Origin: Azoarcus sp. PA01
GTDB taxonomy: Bacteria; Pseudomonadota; Gammaproteobacteria; Burkholderiales; Rhodocyclaceae
Reading direction: 5' to 3'
Assembly: GCA_001274695.2 (NCBI GenBank)
Contig: LARU01000002.1
Span: 868,001 to 932,000 of the forward strand
Length of the DNA stretch: 64,000 nt
In this document: one piece after another, positions 51,254 through 60,031 of the stretch
How the letters are laid out: the number at the start of each line of letters is the position of its first letter
How positions within the stretch are numbered: the stretch's first letter is position 1
Made by a program: the position numbers and the translations under genes
The notes under the pieces: model-generated
Databases searched by the model: none
What the model saw: only the letters and a program-made list of their open reading frames with translations
Told to the model about the DNA's origin: nothing

Positions 51254-54200
51254 CTAACGCACTTGCGACACCGCGGCGTTCGCCGCGGGGCGTGCGGCGC
51301 GCTCGTCCTCGGGCGGTTTCACGCGGTACCAGGCCGCGTACAGCGCCGGCAGGAACAGCATCGTCAACACCGTCGCGACCGTGAGTCCTCCCATGATCGC
51401 GACCGCCATCGGGCCGAAGAACGCGCTGTCCGACAGCGGGATCATCGCGAGGATCGCCGTGGCGGCAGTCAGCATGATCGGCCGGAAGCGGCGCACCGCC
51501 GATTCGACGATCGCGTCCCACGCGCTGCGCCCGGCTTCGCGGTCCTGGCGGATCTGGTCGATGAGGATCACCGAGTTCCTCATGATCATCCCCGCCAGCG
51601 CGATCGTGCCGAGCATCGCGACGAAGCCGAACGGCTGGCCGAACAGCAGCAGGAACGCGGTGACGCCGATCAGGCCGAGCGGCGCGGTCAGCAGCACCAT
51701 GAACACCAGCGAGAAGCTGCGCAGCTGCAGCATCAGCACGGTCAGCACGACGACGAGGAACAGCGGCATGCCGGCGGCGACCGAACTGCCGCCTTTCGCG
51801 CTCTCCTCGGCCGAGCCGCCGACTGCGATGCGGTAGCCGAGCGGCAGTGTGTCGCGCAACGCGCCGATGCGCGGCGCGAGGTCGGCGACGACGCTCGCCG
51901 GCTGCGCCGTGCCGTACAGGTTCGCGCGCACGGTAACGGTCGGCAGCCGGTCGCGCCGCCAGATCACGCCCTGCTCGAAGCCGTATTCGGCGGTCGCGAC
52001 CTGCGCGAGCGACACGCTGGTCCCGCTCGCGGTCGGGATCGCGAGGTCCGGCAGGAGCCCCAGATGCACGCGCTCGGACTCGGCCCCGCGCAGCACGACT
52101 TCGATCGTCTCGGTGCCGTCGCGGAACTGCGTCACCGCGAGACCCTGCAGCGACGTGTTGAGCAGGTTCGCGATGTCGCGCGTGCTCAACCCGAGCAGGC
52201 GCGCCTTGTCCTGGTCGATCTTCAGCCGCACCTGCTTCGACGGCTCCTCCCAGTCGAGGTGCACGTTCGACAGCGCCGGGTGCGCGCGCAGCGCCGCCGC
52301 GACTTCGTGCGCGATGCGGCGCATCTGGTCGAAGTCCTGGCCGCTGACGCGGTATTGCAGCGGAAAGCCGACGGGCGGGCCGTTCTCGAGGCGGTTGACG
52401 ACGCCGAGCACGTCGGCCGGCCCTTCGTCGAAAAGGCGGATCAGCTTCGTGCGCACCGCTTCGCGCGCGGCCGGGCTTTCGGTGAGGACGACGAACTGCG
52501 CGAAGTTCGTCTGCGCGAGCGACTGGTCGAGCGGCAGGTAGAAGCGCGGGCTGCCGCCGCCGACCCACGCGACGTAGTTCTCGATGCCTTCCTGCTCGTC
52601 GAGGAAAGCTTCGAGGCGCCGCACCGCCGCGTCGGTCGCGTGGTGCGACACGCCTTCGGCGAGCCGCAGGTCGACGAGCAGCTCGGGCCGCGTCGAATCG
52701 GGGAAGAACTGCTGCGGCACGAAGCGCCCGAAAACGACGATCGACCCGGCGAAAATCAGCACGGTCAGCGCGATGACGACCCAGCGATGCCGGACGCACC
52801 AGCTCACGAGCGCGCGCAAGCGCGTGTAGAAGCGCGTGTGGTAGATCGCGTACTCGTCGTGCAGCTCGTGCCCGTACGCGGCGCGCGCCGCGAAAAACCG
52901 CCCGAGCCGCGGCGACAGCCGACCGGCGACGCCTGCGAGCCGCGACGGCCGCGTGCGCCGCGCGCGAAAGTCCGGCAGCAGGTGGAAGCCGAGGTAGGGC
53001 ACGAACAGCACCGCCGCGACCCACGACACGAGCAACGCGATGACGGTGACCTGGAAGATCGAGCGCGTGTATTCGCCGGTCGACGACGCCGCGGTCGCGA
53101 TCGGCAGGAAGCCGGCGGCCGTCACGAGCGTGCCCGACAGCATCGGCATCGCGGTCGAAAAATACGCGAAGCTCGCCGCCTTCGCGCGCTCCCAGCCTTC
53201 CTCCATTTTCGTCGCCATCATCTCGACGGCGATGATTGCGTCATCGACCAGGAGGCCGAGCGCGAGGATCAGCGCGCCGAGCGAGATCTTGTGCAGGCCG
53301 ACGCCGAAGAGGTTCATGAACAGGAACGTGATCGCGAGCACGACCGGAATGATGATCAGCACGACGATGCCGGTGCGAAAACCGAGCGACAGCAGGCTGA
53401 CGATCATGACGATGACGACCGCCTCGGCGAGCACGGTGACGAACTCGCCGACCGAGCGCTGGACGGTGCGCGGCTGGTCGGCGACGCGTTCGAGGCGCAC
53501 GCCGACCGGCAGCTGCGCGACGATGCGCTCGACCGCGGCGTCGAGCCCGCGGCCGAGCGCGATGATGTCGCCCCCCGCGCGCATCGACACGCCGAGCCCG
53601 AGCGCGTCCTCGCCCATGAAGCGCATGCGCTCGGCCGGCGGGTCGGCAAAGCCGCGCTTGACGTCGGCGACGTCGCCGAGCCGGAACGCGCGGCCCTGGG
53701 CACGGATGACCGTGTCGGCGATCGCCTCGACGTCGTCGAACGCGCCCGACGGCCGCAGCCACACGCGCTCATCGGCGGTCTCGAAGAAGCCCGCGCCGGT
53801 CAGCGCGTTCTGCTCGGCGAGCGCGTCGACGAAGTCGCGCAGCGACAGGCCGAACGTCGCGAGCTTGGGGTTCGACAGCTCGATGAAAATGCGCTCGGGC
53901 TGCTCGCCGAACAGGCTCACTTTGGCGACGTCGGGCACGCGCAGCAATTCGCTGCGGATCGCCTCGGCGTAGCGTTTGAGGTCCGCGTAGTCGAGGCCGT
54001 CGCCGACGAGCGCGAAGACATTGCCGTAGGTGTCGCCGAACTCGTCGTTGAAGAACGGGCCGATCACGCCCTGTGGCAGCAAGGGGCGGATATCACCGAT
54101 CTTCTTGCGGACCTGGTACCACACGTCCGGAATCTCGTCCGCGGGCGTCGAGTCCTTCGCGACGAAGAACACTAGGGATTCGCCCGGTTTCGAGTAGCTG

Positions 54201-54481
54201 CGCAGGTAATCCCCCTGCACGACCTCCTGCAGCTTCTTCTCGATCTCGTCGGTGACCTGCTCGGCGACCTCGCGCGCGCTCGCGCCGGGCCACTCGGTGC
54301 GCACGACCATCACCTTGAACGTGAACGGCGGGTCTTCGGACTGGCCGAGCCGGGTGTAGGAATAAAGCCCGATCAGCGTCAGCACGACGATGAAGTACAG
54401 CACCAGCGACGGGTGGCGCAAACCCCATGCCGAGATGTTGAAGCGGCCGTGACTGCCGCTCTCTCCGGCGCCGCCGCTCAT
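51254..54481 (-). CDS. RND efflux pump (AcrB/MexB-like permease)
   Basis: A 1075-residue inner-membrane proton-driven exporter. The RND plan is clear: N-terminal helix (LYFIVVLTLIGLYSYTRLG), first porter loop, the TM4 acid pair in LGLLVDDAIIAVEMM, the second large loop, and the C-terminal IALAGMIMRNSVILIDQIRQDREAGRSAWDA. Substrates cannot be predicted. The gene starts at ATG 54481, overlapping the stop of the fusion protein by four bases. Confidence 0.94.
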   Translation of the reverse strand: MSGGAGESGSHGRFNISAWGLRHPSLVLYFIVVLTLIGLYSYTRLGQSEDPPFTFKVMVVRTEWPGASAREVAEQVTDEIEKKLQEVVQGDYLRSYSKPGESLVFFVAKDSTPADEIPDVWYQVRKKIGDIRPLLPQGVIGPFFNDEFGDTYGNVFALVGDGLDYADLKRYAEAIRSELLRVPDVAKVSLFGEQPERIFIELSNPKLATFGLSLRDFVDALAEQNALTGAGFFETADERVWLRPSGAFDDVEAIADTVIRAQGRAFRLGDVADVKRGFADPPAERMRFMGEDALGLGVSMRAGGDIIALGRGLDAAVERIVAQLPVGVRLERVADQPRTVQRSVGEFVTVLAEAVVIVMIVSLLSLGFRTGIVVLIIIPVVLAITFLFMNLFGVGLHKISLGALILALGLLVDDAIIAVEMMATKMEEGWERAKAASFAYFSTAMPMLSGTLVTAAGFLPIATAASSTGEYTRSIFQVTVIALLVSWVAAVLFVPYLGFHLLPDFRARRTRPSRLAGVAGRLSPRLGRFFAARAAYGHELHDEYAIYHTRFYTRLRALVSWCVRHRWVVIALTVLIFAGSIVVFGRFVPQQFFPDSTRPELLVDLRLAEGVSHHATDAAVRRLEAFLDEQEGIENYVAWVGGGSPRFYLPLDQSLAQTNFAQFVVLTESPAAREAVRTKLIRLFDEGPADVLGVVNRLENGPPVGFPLQYRVSGQDFDQMRRIAHEVAAALRAHPALSNVHLDWEEPSKQVRLKIDQDKARLLGLSTRDIANLLNTSLQGLAVTQFRDGTETIEVVLRGAESERVHLGLLPDLAIPTASGTSVSLAQVATAEYGFEQGVIWRRDRLPTVTVRANLYGTAQPASVVADLAPRIGALRDTLPLGYRIAVGGSAEESAKGGSSVAAGMPLFLVVVLTVLMLQLRSFSLVFMVLLTAPLGLIGVTAFLLLFGQPFGFVAMLGTIALAGMIMRNSVILIDQIRQDREAGRSAWDAIVESAVRRFRPIMLTAATAILAMIPLSDSAFFGPMAVAIMGGLTVATVLTMLFLPALYAAWYRVKPPEDERAARPAANAAVSQVR

Positions 54482-55575
54482 CGCTTCACATCCACCGCGA
54501 CCGGAGCGGCTTCGTCGACCGGCCGCACCGTTTCGCCTTCGATCAGGCGATGCACCCCGGCGACGACGACGCGCGCGCCCGGCGGCAGGCCTGAACGGAT
54601 CACGACGCCGTTCTCGCGGAACTCTCCGGCCTCGACTGCGAGCGGGTGCACCGTCGAAGCGTCGTCGACGATCCAGACGACATCGCGCCCGTCGACGTGG
54701 GTCAGCGCCGGCAACGGCAGCACCGTCTGCGCCGTTGCCGCGGAGGCGAACGCGACGCTCGCGGTCGCTCCGAGCGCGAGCGCCTCGCCGGCGCGCGGGA
54801 CGCTGACCCGCACCGCGAACGAGCGCGTCGCGGCGTCAGCCGACGGGGCAATCTCGCGCACGACACCCGCGAATTCGCGGTCCGCATCGGACCACGGGCG
54901 CACGATCGCTTTCGCGCCGACCGCGAGCGCGCCGACGCGGCTCTCGGGCACGTGGATCAGCACTTCGCGTTCGTCGAGCCGCGCCACGCGCACCACCGGT
55001 TGACCGCTGGAAACGACTTCGCCGGGCTCGGCAGGCGCCGCAATGACGACTCCGTCGTGGTCCGCGACAAGCGTCGCGTATTCCGTCTGGTTGCCGGCGC
55101 TCGCCGCTTCGGCGCGCGCCTGGCGCAACCGCGCCTGCGCCGCCTGCAGGGCGCTGCGGCGGCTGTCGAGCGCGGACTCGCTGATGAAATTGCTCTCGCG
55201 CAGGCTCTTGCTGCGCTCGAACTCGCTGCGCGCGAGCGCGACGTCCGCTTCGGCCGCGACAACCTGTGCACGGGCCGCGTTCGCGGCGAGCCGGGCATCC
55301 TGCGGGTCGAGCCGTGCGAGCACGTCGCCCCGCCGGATCCGCGCGCCGACATCGACGCGCCGCTCGGTGATCTTGCCGCCGATGCGGAATGCGAGATCCG
55401 TTTCGAAGCGCGAGCGGACTTCGCCCGTATACACATTCATCGTCGGCACGGACGTCTCGGCGACGCTGCGCACGAGCACCGCGCGTGGCGGCTTGTCGGC
55501 GACCGGCGGATCGGAACAGCCTGTCAGCAGCGCCAGCAGAACCAACGGGGCAGCGAGAAAAATCGGAACCTTCAT
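54478..55575 (-). CDS. RND membrane fusion lipoprotein (AcrA-like)
   Basis: A 365-residue periplasmic adaptor with a lipoprotein signal (IFLAAPLVLLALLTGC; lipobox LTGC). The lipoyl half-motifs FRIGGKITERRVDVGARIRRGDVLARLD and ATLVADHDGVVIAAPAEPGEVVSSGQPVVRV flank a coiled-coil hairpin. It is the first gene of the operon that continues to the pump, methyltransferase, rhodanese and TolC-like factor. ATG 55575 fits the signal peptide. No repressor gene is visible nearby. Confidence 0.93.
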   Translation of the reverse strand: MKVPIFLAAPLVLLALLTGCSDPPVADKPPRAVLVRSVAETSVPTMNVYTGEVRSRFETDLAFRIGGKITERRVDVGARIRRGDVLARLDPQDARLAANAARAQVVAAEADVALARSEFERSKSLRESNFISESALDSRRSALQAAQARLRQARAEAASAGNQTEYATLVADHDGVVIAAPAEPGEVVSSGQPVVRVARLDEREVLIHVPESRVGALAVGAKAIVRPWSDADREFAGVVREIAPSADAATRSFAVRVSVPRAGEALALGATASVAFASAATAQTVLPLPALTHVDGRDVVWIVDDASTVHPLAVEAGEFRENGVVIRSGLPPGARVVVAGVHRLIEGETVRPVDEAAPVAVDVKR

Positions 55576-56120
55576 CGGAAACCTCCGCCCGTGCGGAAAC
55601 AACCGCGAGAGCGTCCAGGATCGAGTCGAAATGGAATTCGGCGTATCGGTCGGTATCCGCTGCGCAGCAGTACCGGCCGAAAGAATAGCGCGATCGCGGG
55701 CAATGCCGTAGCGGCGCAACGCTCCGCGTCGCCGTTGGATCGACTTCGACCGGGCGAAACGACGCGGCGCTGCGCTTCAGTCACCGACGAAAACGGGCGC
55801 GAAGCGACGCCGCGCTGCGGAAAACCGGCGCTCGATCCCGGCGCCCCGCGCGCATCCGCGCCAGCGAAAGCCTGCTGTTGCGAACGAGCAAACAGGATTG
55901 CGTCGACCTGTTCGGCTGGAACCACCATCGCTCGTTTCCACGCGCGACGCCGCAGCGCATGGATCTCGATGATTCACGATATATCTTTTCTTTTTCAATG
56001 CCTTGCGTAAAGCATCTGCTGTCTCCAGACAACTGGCACGATCTCTGCGATAGGTCTGCTGAGCGCGCGAAAGTGCTCGATGCAAATCCAACCCTTAACA
56101 GAGCTCTCAGGAGAACGACG
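55576..56120. other. Divergent intergenic region with promoters
   Basis: This 545-bp region separates the efflux operon from the peptide genes and should hold both promoters. A sigma-54 site is at 56034-56048. An imperfect dyad CTGTTGC-N6-GCAAACAG at 55875-55895 lies about 140 bp upstream of it, a suitable distance for an activator site. An AT-rich stretch at about 55970-56000 may help bending. No supported gene. Confidence 0.6.
56034..56048 (+). promoter_or_regulatory. Sigma-54 (RpoN) promoter of the leader-peptide genes
   Basis: TGGCACGATCTCTGC has the sigma-54 -24 element TGGCACG and a -12 CTGC, with the GG and GC separated by exactly 10 bp. The only departure from TGGCACGNNNNTTGC is C for T at the first -12 base. 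The predicted start is near 56060, giving a leader of about 60 nt before the first peptide gene. The matching activator is encoded at 58712-60031. Confidence 0.85.
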
Positions 56121-56303
56121 ATGAAATCCAACCTGATCATCAAGGACCTGTCCCTCGACAAAGCCCTCGACCGCAAAGCCATGTCGTCGGTTCGCGGCGG
56201 TGTCGGCAACCAGGCGAACGCGACCCAGCAGGGGAACTTCCAGGAAATGTTCGCACCGGTTGCGGTCGGCAACGGCGCCAATTTCGGGGCAGTGGCCCAG
56301 TGA
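56121..56303 (+). CDS. GG-leader peptide 1 (frameshifted at its C-terminus)
   Basis: The first of five small genes sharing a leader. The 60-residue product has the leader IIKDLSLDKALDRKAMSSVRGG with the predicted cleavage after GG at residue 27, then VGNQANATQQGNFQEMFAPVAV. The frame ends at 56303. A +1 shift after GGGGC at 56290 restores 36 more codons (SGPVNFQVTSTPTQDAWNDA through VRYPHYYAYAA) in register with paralogues, ending at 56401. So one base is missing relative to peptides 2 and 3. The start ATG 56121 follows CAGGAG. Confidence 0.85.
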   Translation: MKSNLIIKDLSLDKALDRKAMSSVRGGVGNQANATQQGNFQEMFAPVAVGNGANFGAVAQ

Positions 56304-56483
56304 ATTTCCAGGTCACGTCCACGCCGACGCAAGACGCGTGGAACGACGCCGACAACACGAACAAGGTCCGTTATCCGCACTACTACGCCTACGCCGCGTA
56401 ATACCGGCGGCCCGGCGAAGACCTCGCTACCGCCACCGGTTTTCGCCGCATCAATATCTCAGCAGACATTCAGGAGAATCATC

Positions 56484-56756
56484 ATGAACTCGACTCTGAC
56501 CATCAAGGACCTGTCCCTCGACAAGGCGCTCGATCGCAAGGCGATGTCCGCGGTACGCGGCGGCTTTTTCGATCAGGCCAACGCAACGCAGCAGGCGAAC
56601 GGCCAGACGATGACGGCGCCGGTCGAAGTCGCGAACTTCGCCCACTTCGGCGGCAGCGGCCCGGTGAATATGCAGGTCACGTCGGAGCCGACGCAGCACG
56701 CGTCGAACGACAGCTACGGCAAAAACAAGATCGGCCAACCGTACTACTACTGGTAA
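56484..56756 (+). CDS. GG-leader peptide 2
   Basis: A 90-residue peptide with leader LTIKDLSLDKALDRKAMSAVRGG and a 64-residue tail beginning FFDQANATQQANGQTMTAPV and ending GKNKIGQPYYYW. The tail is rich in Asn, Gln, Ser and aromatic residues and has no Cys. The leader, GG site and the linked C39 exporter imply cleavage on export. ATG 56484 follows CAGGAG. Nothing in the tail matches a toxin or modified peptide family that I recognise. Confidence 0.88.
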   Translation: MNSTLTIKDLSLDKALDRKAMSAVRGGFFDQANATQQANGQTMTAPVEVANFAHFGGSGPVNMQVTSEPTQHASNDSYGKNKIGQPYYYW

Positions 56757-56848
56757 TCACGACGGTCCTGGCGGAAGCGGCGACCGCCTCCGCCAGCTTC
56801 CGCCGGATCAATACCCGCTTGCCCAACCGACGTTTCAGGAGAACTACC

Positions 56849-57130
56849 ATGACTTCGACTCTCACCATCAAGGACCTTTCCCTCGACAAAGCGCTCGATC
56901 GCAAGTCGATGTCCGCCATGCGCGGCGGCTTCTTCGATCAGGCGAATGCGACTCAGCAGCAGAATTTCCAGTCGATGTTCGCGCCGGTCGCGGTCGCCAA
57001 CGGCGCGAACTTTGCCGGCAGCGGCCCGGTGATCATCCAGGTCGACTCGATGCCGACCCAAGTGGCCTTGAACGACAGCGACAGCAAGAACCGCAACCTC
57101 TTCAATGACCTCTTCCGCGGCTTCGCCTGA
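56849..57130 (+). CDS. GG-leader peptide 3
   Basis: A 93-residue paralogue of peptide 2, starting MTSTLTIKDLSLDKALDRK, with GG at residues 26-27. The first half of its tail (FFDQANATQQQNFQSMFAPV, then ANFAGSGPVIIQVDS) is close to peptides 1 and 2; the second half (DSKNRNLFNDLFRGFA) is unique. This pattern of a conserved front with a variable end suggests diversification of the exported part. The ATG at 56849 follows AGGAG; the earlier in-frame start at 56819 is discarded as it lacks the leader pattern. Confidence 0.88.
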   Translation: MTSTLTIKDLSLDKALDRKSMSAMRGGFFDQANATQQQNFQSMFAPVAVANGANFAGSGPVIIQVDSMPTQVALNDSDSKNRNLFNDLFRGFA

Positions 57131-57199
57131 CACCGCGACCCCGGTGGAGGCGCGACACGGCTTCCACCGGATTCGAGAAAAGCTGCACCGGAGGTACAA

Positions 57200-57490
57200 A
57201 TGGCTGCCATCACCGTCAAGGACCTGCGGACGGACCGTACCCTCGACCGCAAGACGATGTCCTCCGTCAAGGGCCGGGGAGGTGCGCCGTGGGTGTATGG
57301 ATGGATAAGCCCTTATATCGGGCATGCGTCGACGCGCGTCGGCGCCGTGACGAACTTCTACCAGACCAACAACATCTTCGTCGCGGATCAGATCAACCAT
57401 CAGATCCAGGTGATCGACATCGACAATTCCGCTGCCAATGCGGTCATCAACGTCGCCGCGACGCAGACCGCCGTCAACTTCAAGCGGTAG
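57200..57490 (+). CDS. GG-leader peptide 4 (diverged)
   Basis: A 96-residue peptide with a shorter version of the leader (ITVKDLRTDRTLDRKTMSSV), followed by KGRGG. The tail differs from peptides 1-3: a Tyr/Trp-rich start (APWVYGWISPYIGHA) and a Val/Ile/Asn-rich end (IQVIDIDNSAANAVINVAA). The pattern of alternating hydrophobic and polar residues suggests beta-rich or amyloid-like assembly, which is inference. ATG 57200 follows GGAGG. Confidence 0.82.
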   Translation: MAAITVKDLRTDRTLDRKTMSSVKGRGGAPWVYGWISPYIGHASTRVGAVTNFYQTNNIFVADQINHQIQVIDIDNSAANAVINVAATQTAVNFKR

Positions 57491-57647
57491 GCGGGACGGT
57501 GACGGCCCGCGCAGTTCGGCCCGTGACGGCGCAGGCTTTGCCATTCCCGCGCCAGCGCGAGCTACCGCTGCGGACAGCTCGCTTCGGTGACCTATACTGG
57601 GACATCGGGCGGTCGTCATTCCAGCCACGAACTTCGAGGAACACACC

Positions 57648-57839
57648 ATGGCCACGATAGTTATCAGGGACTTGCCGGAAAACACCGCGCTCGACCGCGA
57701 GGCGATGCGGGCGATCAGCGGCGGCGCCCGCGTCGGCGGACGTGCGGCGGGCCCGCGCTTGGCACCGCGCACGGTTTTTCGTCCCGCTGCAGCCGAACAG
57801 GCGCCGCGCCGCGCCGCGCCGACGCTGCTGTTCGAGTAG
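57648..57839 (+). CDS. GG-leader peptide 5 (short, basic)
   Basis: A 63-residue peptide. Its leader IVIRDLPENTALDREAMRAISGG keeps the DL, ALDR, AM and GG positions of the others. Its tail (ARVGGRAAGPRLAPRTVFRP onward) is short, rich in Arg, Ala and Pro and unlike the Asn/Gln-rich tails. It lies 157 bp after peptide 4, 79 bp before the phosphatase, so it may belong to either. A weak TATACT -10-like box at 57593 lies upstream. Confidence 0.78.
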   Translation: MATIVIRDLPENTALDREAMRAISGGARVGGRAAGPRLAPRTVFRPAAAEQAPRRAAPTLLFE

Positions 57840-57918
57840 CGGCCACAACCGCCCGGCCGACGAGTCGCTACCGGAGCGACACCAATAGCCGGCGACCCGC
57901 CGCTACGGCAAACCCCTC

Positions 57919-58683
57919 GTGACTCCTGCCGACCGGATCCGCTGGACTTCAGCGGCCCGCTGCCACGTGGGCCTGGTCCGCGACGTCAACGAGGATGCTT
58001 TCCTCGACCGGCCGGAGCGCGCCCTGTGGCTCGTCGCCGACGGCATGGGCGGGCACGAAGCGGGCGACCTGGCGAGTCGCATGATCGTCTCGGCGATCGA
58101 CGGCCTCGCGCCGAGCGCGGACCTGACGACGCTCGTCGCCGCGGCGCGGCAGCGCCTGCAGGCCGTCAATCGCCAGCTTCGCGCCGAAGCGGCGATGCGT
58201 GACGTGCCGATCATCGGCAGCACCGTCGTCGTCATGCTCGGCTGCGGCGCGTTCTGTGCGTACCTGTGGGCGGGCGACAGCCGCATCTACCTCTATCGCG
58301 CCGGCCGGCTGATGCCGCTGAGCCGCGACCACAGCCACGCCGAGGAGCTGCGTGCGCAAGGCCTCGTCGACAATGAAGCCCTCGCGTCCGCGCAGAACCT
58401 GATCACGCGCGCGGTCGGCGCGCTCGACACGCTCGAGCTCGACGAAGGCACGCTGCCGGTCGTCGACGGCGACATTTTCCTGCTGTGCAGCGACGGCCTG
58501 ACGAATTACGCGAGCGAGCGCGACATCGCCAGCGCGCTCGCCGCGGGCGACTGCGCGCAGGCGGCGGATGCGCTCGTCGAGCTCGCGCTGAAGGGCGGCG
58601 GACGCGACAACATCACCGCAGTCGTCGTACGCGCCGAAGACTGCTGCGACTCCGACAGGACGGTGCTCAATCCGGCGGTGTGA
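57919..58683 (+). CDS. PP2C-type serine/threonine protein phosphatase
   Basis: A 254-residue soluble PPM phosphatase: an N-terminal VGLVRDVNEDAFLDRPE with the metal-linked Arg and acid residues, the DGMGGHEAGD loop (residues 41-50), GSTVVVMLG, AGDSRIYLYRAG, LLCSDGLTNY and GGRDNITAVVV. All metal-binding Asp positions look intact. Start GTG 57919 is used. It follows the peptide genes on the same strand and ends 28 bp before the convergent activator gene. No kinase is visible in the window, so its target (activator, exporter or peptide) is open. Confidence 0.93.
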   Translation: MTPADRIRWTSAARCHVGLVRDVNEDAFLDRPERALWLVADGMGGHEAGDLASRMIVSAIDGLAPSADLTTLVAAARQRLQAVNRQLRAEAAMRDVPIIGSTVVVMLGCGAFCAYLWAGDSRIYLYRAGRLMPLSRDHSHAEELRAQGLVDNEALASAQNLITRAVGALDTLELDEGTLPVVDGDIFLLCSDGLTNYASERDIASALAAGDCAQAADALVELALKGGGRDNITAVVVRAEDCCDSDRTVLNPAV

Positions 58684-58711
58684 CGCGGTTCCGGGCGGCT
58701 ACGCCTGCGGG

Positions 58712-60031
58712 TCAGCGCTCCCCGTCGCCCTGCGACGGTGGCCGATTGCGGAAGTCCTTCGAGCGGATGCCGTGTTTTTTCAGCAGCGTCTGCAAATGCG
58801 AGCGGTTCATGTCGCAGCGCCGCGCAAGCTCGGCGACGGTGCCGCCGACCTGCTGCAGGCCGCGCTCGAGGAACAGCTTCTCGGCTTCGTCGCTGGCGGC
58901 GCGTTTCGCGTCGCTGAGCGATGTCGAGGCGGCCATCACGGCCGACGCGCCGCTCGCGGTGGGCAGCGCGGTCGCGGCGTTCGCCGGCGCCAGCTGCGCC
59001 GCATCGGGGCGGATGTCCGCGGGCAGATGCTGCAGGTCGGCGGTCTCCCCGGCCAGGCACGAGATGCGGTAGATGATGTTGCGCAGCTCCCGTATGTTGC
59101 CGGGATAGGGATAGCGCAACAGGAAGTCGCGCAGCCGCGGCGTCATGCGCACCGGGCGGCGCTTCAGGGCCGCCGCGGCCTCGTCGCCGAAGAACGCGAA
59201 CAGCAACGGGATCTCGTCGCTGCGCTCGCGCAGCGGCGGCAGCGTCACGTGGATGACGCCGAGGCGGTAGAACAGGTCTTCGCGGAACCGGCCTTCTTCG
59301 CTCAGGCGGCGCAAGTTGCGGTTCGTCGCCGCGACGATGCGCGTGTCGACGGCGATCGGCTCGTCGGAGCCGACGCGCTGGATCTCATGCGATTCGAGCA
59401 CCCGCAAGAGCTTCACCTGCCCGGACAGCGGCAGTTCGCCGATCTCGTCGAGGAAGATCGTGCCGGTGTGCGCGCTTTCGAACTTGCCTTTGCGGTCGCT
59501 GACCGCGCCGGTGAACGCCCCTTTGCGGTGGCCGAAAAGCTCGGACTCGAGCAGGTTGTCGGGGATCGCGCCGCAGTTGACCGAGATGTACGGCTTGTCG
59601 GAGCGCGCGCCGTTGGCGTGGATCACTTTCGCCATCAGCTCCTTGCCGGTGCCGCTTTCGCCGTCGATGAGCACCGGCAGGTCGGTCGGCGCCGCCTTCT
59701 CGGCGATCTCGAGCGCCTCAAGCAATTGCGGGTTGTCGCCGAACGCGCCTTCGAAGACGAAGCTGCGCTCGAGCAATGCGCGCCGCCGCGCGCCCGGCGT
59801 GCGCTCGACGCGCACGCTTTCGGCTGCGGCCGCCTCGACGAAGCGCTCCTTGTGCGACAGCTGCATGACTTCGTCGCGCACCGCGTTGGCCTGGCGCAAC
59901 AGCTTCTCGATCTCGGGCCGCGCGAGCGTCGGCGCCCAGCGCAGCGTCGAGCGCAGGATCTCGATCTTCTCGAGCAGCCCGGCGTAAGAAATCGCCGGCG
60001 CGCCGCGCAGTCCCGGAGTCAGGATCTTCAT
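58712..60031 (-). CDS. Sigma-54-dependent transcriptional activator
   Basis: A 439-residue enhancer-binding protein without a receiver domain. The N-terminal 95 residues have no recognised sensor. The AAA+ domain has Walker A GESGTGKE (about residue 122), the sigma-54 contact motif GAFTGA (about 168), Walker B GTIFLDEIGELPL and the R-finger region. A Fis-type HTH ends the protein (VGGTVAELARRCDMNRSHLQTLLKKHGI). Its ATG at 60031 overlaps the exporter stop (ATGA), so it is the last gene of that operon. It is the obvious activator of the sigma-54 promoter at 56034. Confidence 0.94.
   Translation of the reverse strand: MKILTPGLRGAPAISYAGLLEKIEILRSTLRWAPTLARPEIEKLLRQANAVRDEVMQLSHKERFVEAAAAESVRVERTPGARRRALLERSFVFEGAFGDNPQLLEALEIAEKAAPTDLPVLIDGESGTGKELMAKVIHANGARSDKPYISVNCGAIPDNLLESELFGHRKGAFTGAVSDRKGKFESAHTGTIFLDEIGELPLSGQVKLLRVLESHEIQRVGSDEPIAVDTRIVAATNRNLRRLSEEGRFREDLFYRLGVIHVTLPPLRERSDEIPLLFAFFGDEAAAALKRRPVRMTPRLRDFLLRYPYPGNIRELRNIIYRISCLAGETADLQHLPADIRPDAAQLAPANAATALPTASGASAVMAASTSLSDAKRAASDEAEKLFLERGLQQVGGTVAELARRCDMNRSHLQTLLKKHGIRSKDFRNRPPSQGDGER

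Noticed and set aside
51263..54175. Very long plus-strand open frame (about 970 codons) opposite the RND pump
   Set aside because: It is the antisense shadow of a highly conserved pump in GC-rich DNA, with Arg/Asp/His-rich composition and no recognisable domain.
55878..56120. N-terminal extension of peptide 1 from an upstream in-frame start
   Set aside because: It would cross the sigma-54 promoter and has no ribosome site, whereas ATG 56121 follows CAGGAG and begins the conserved leader.
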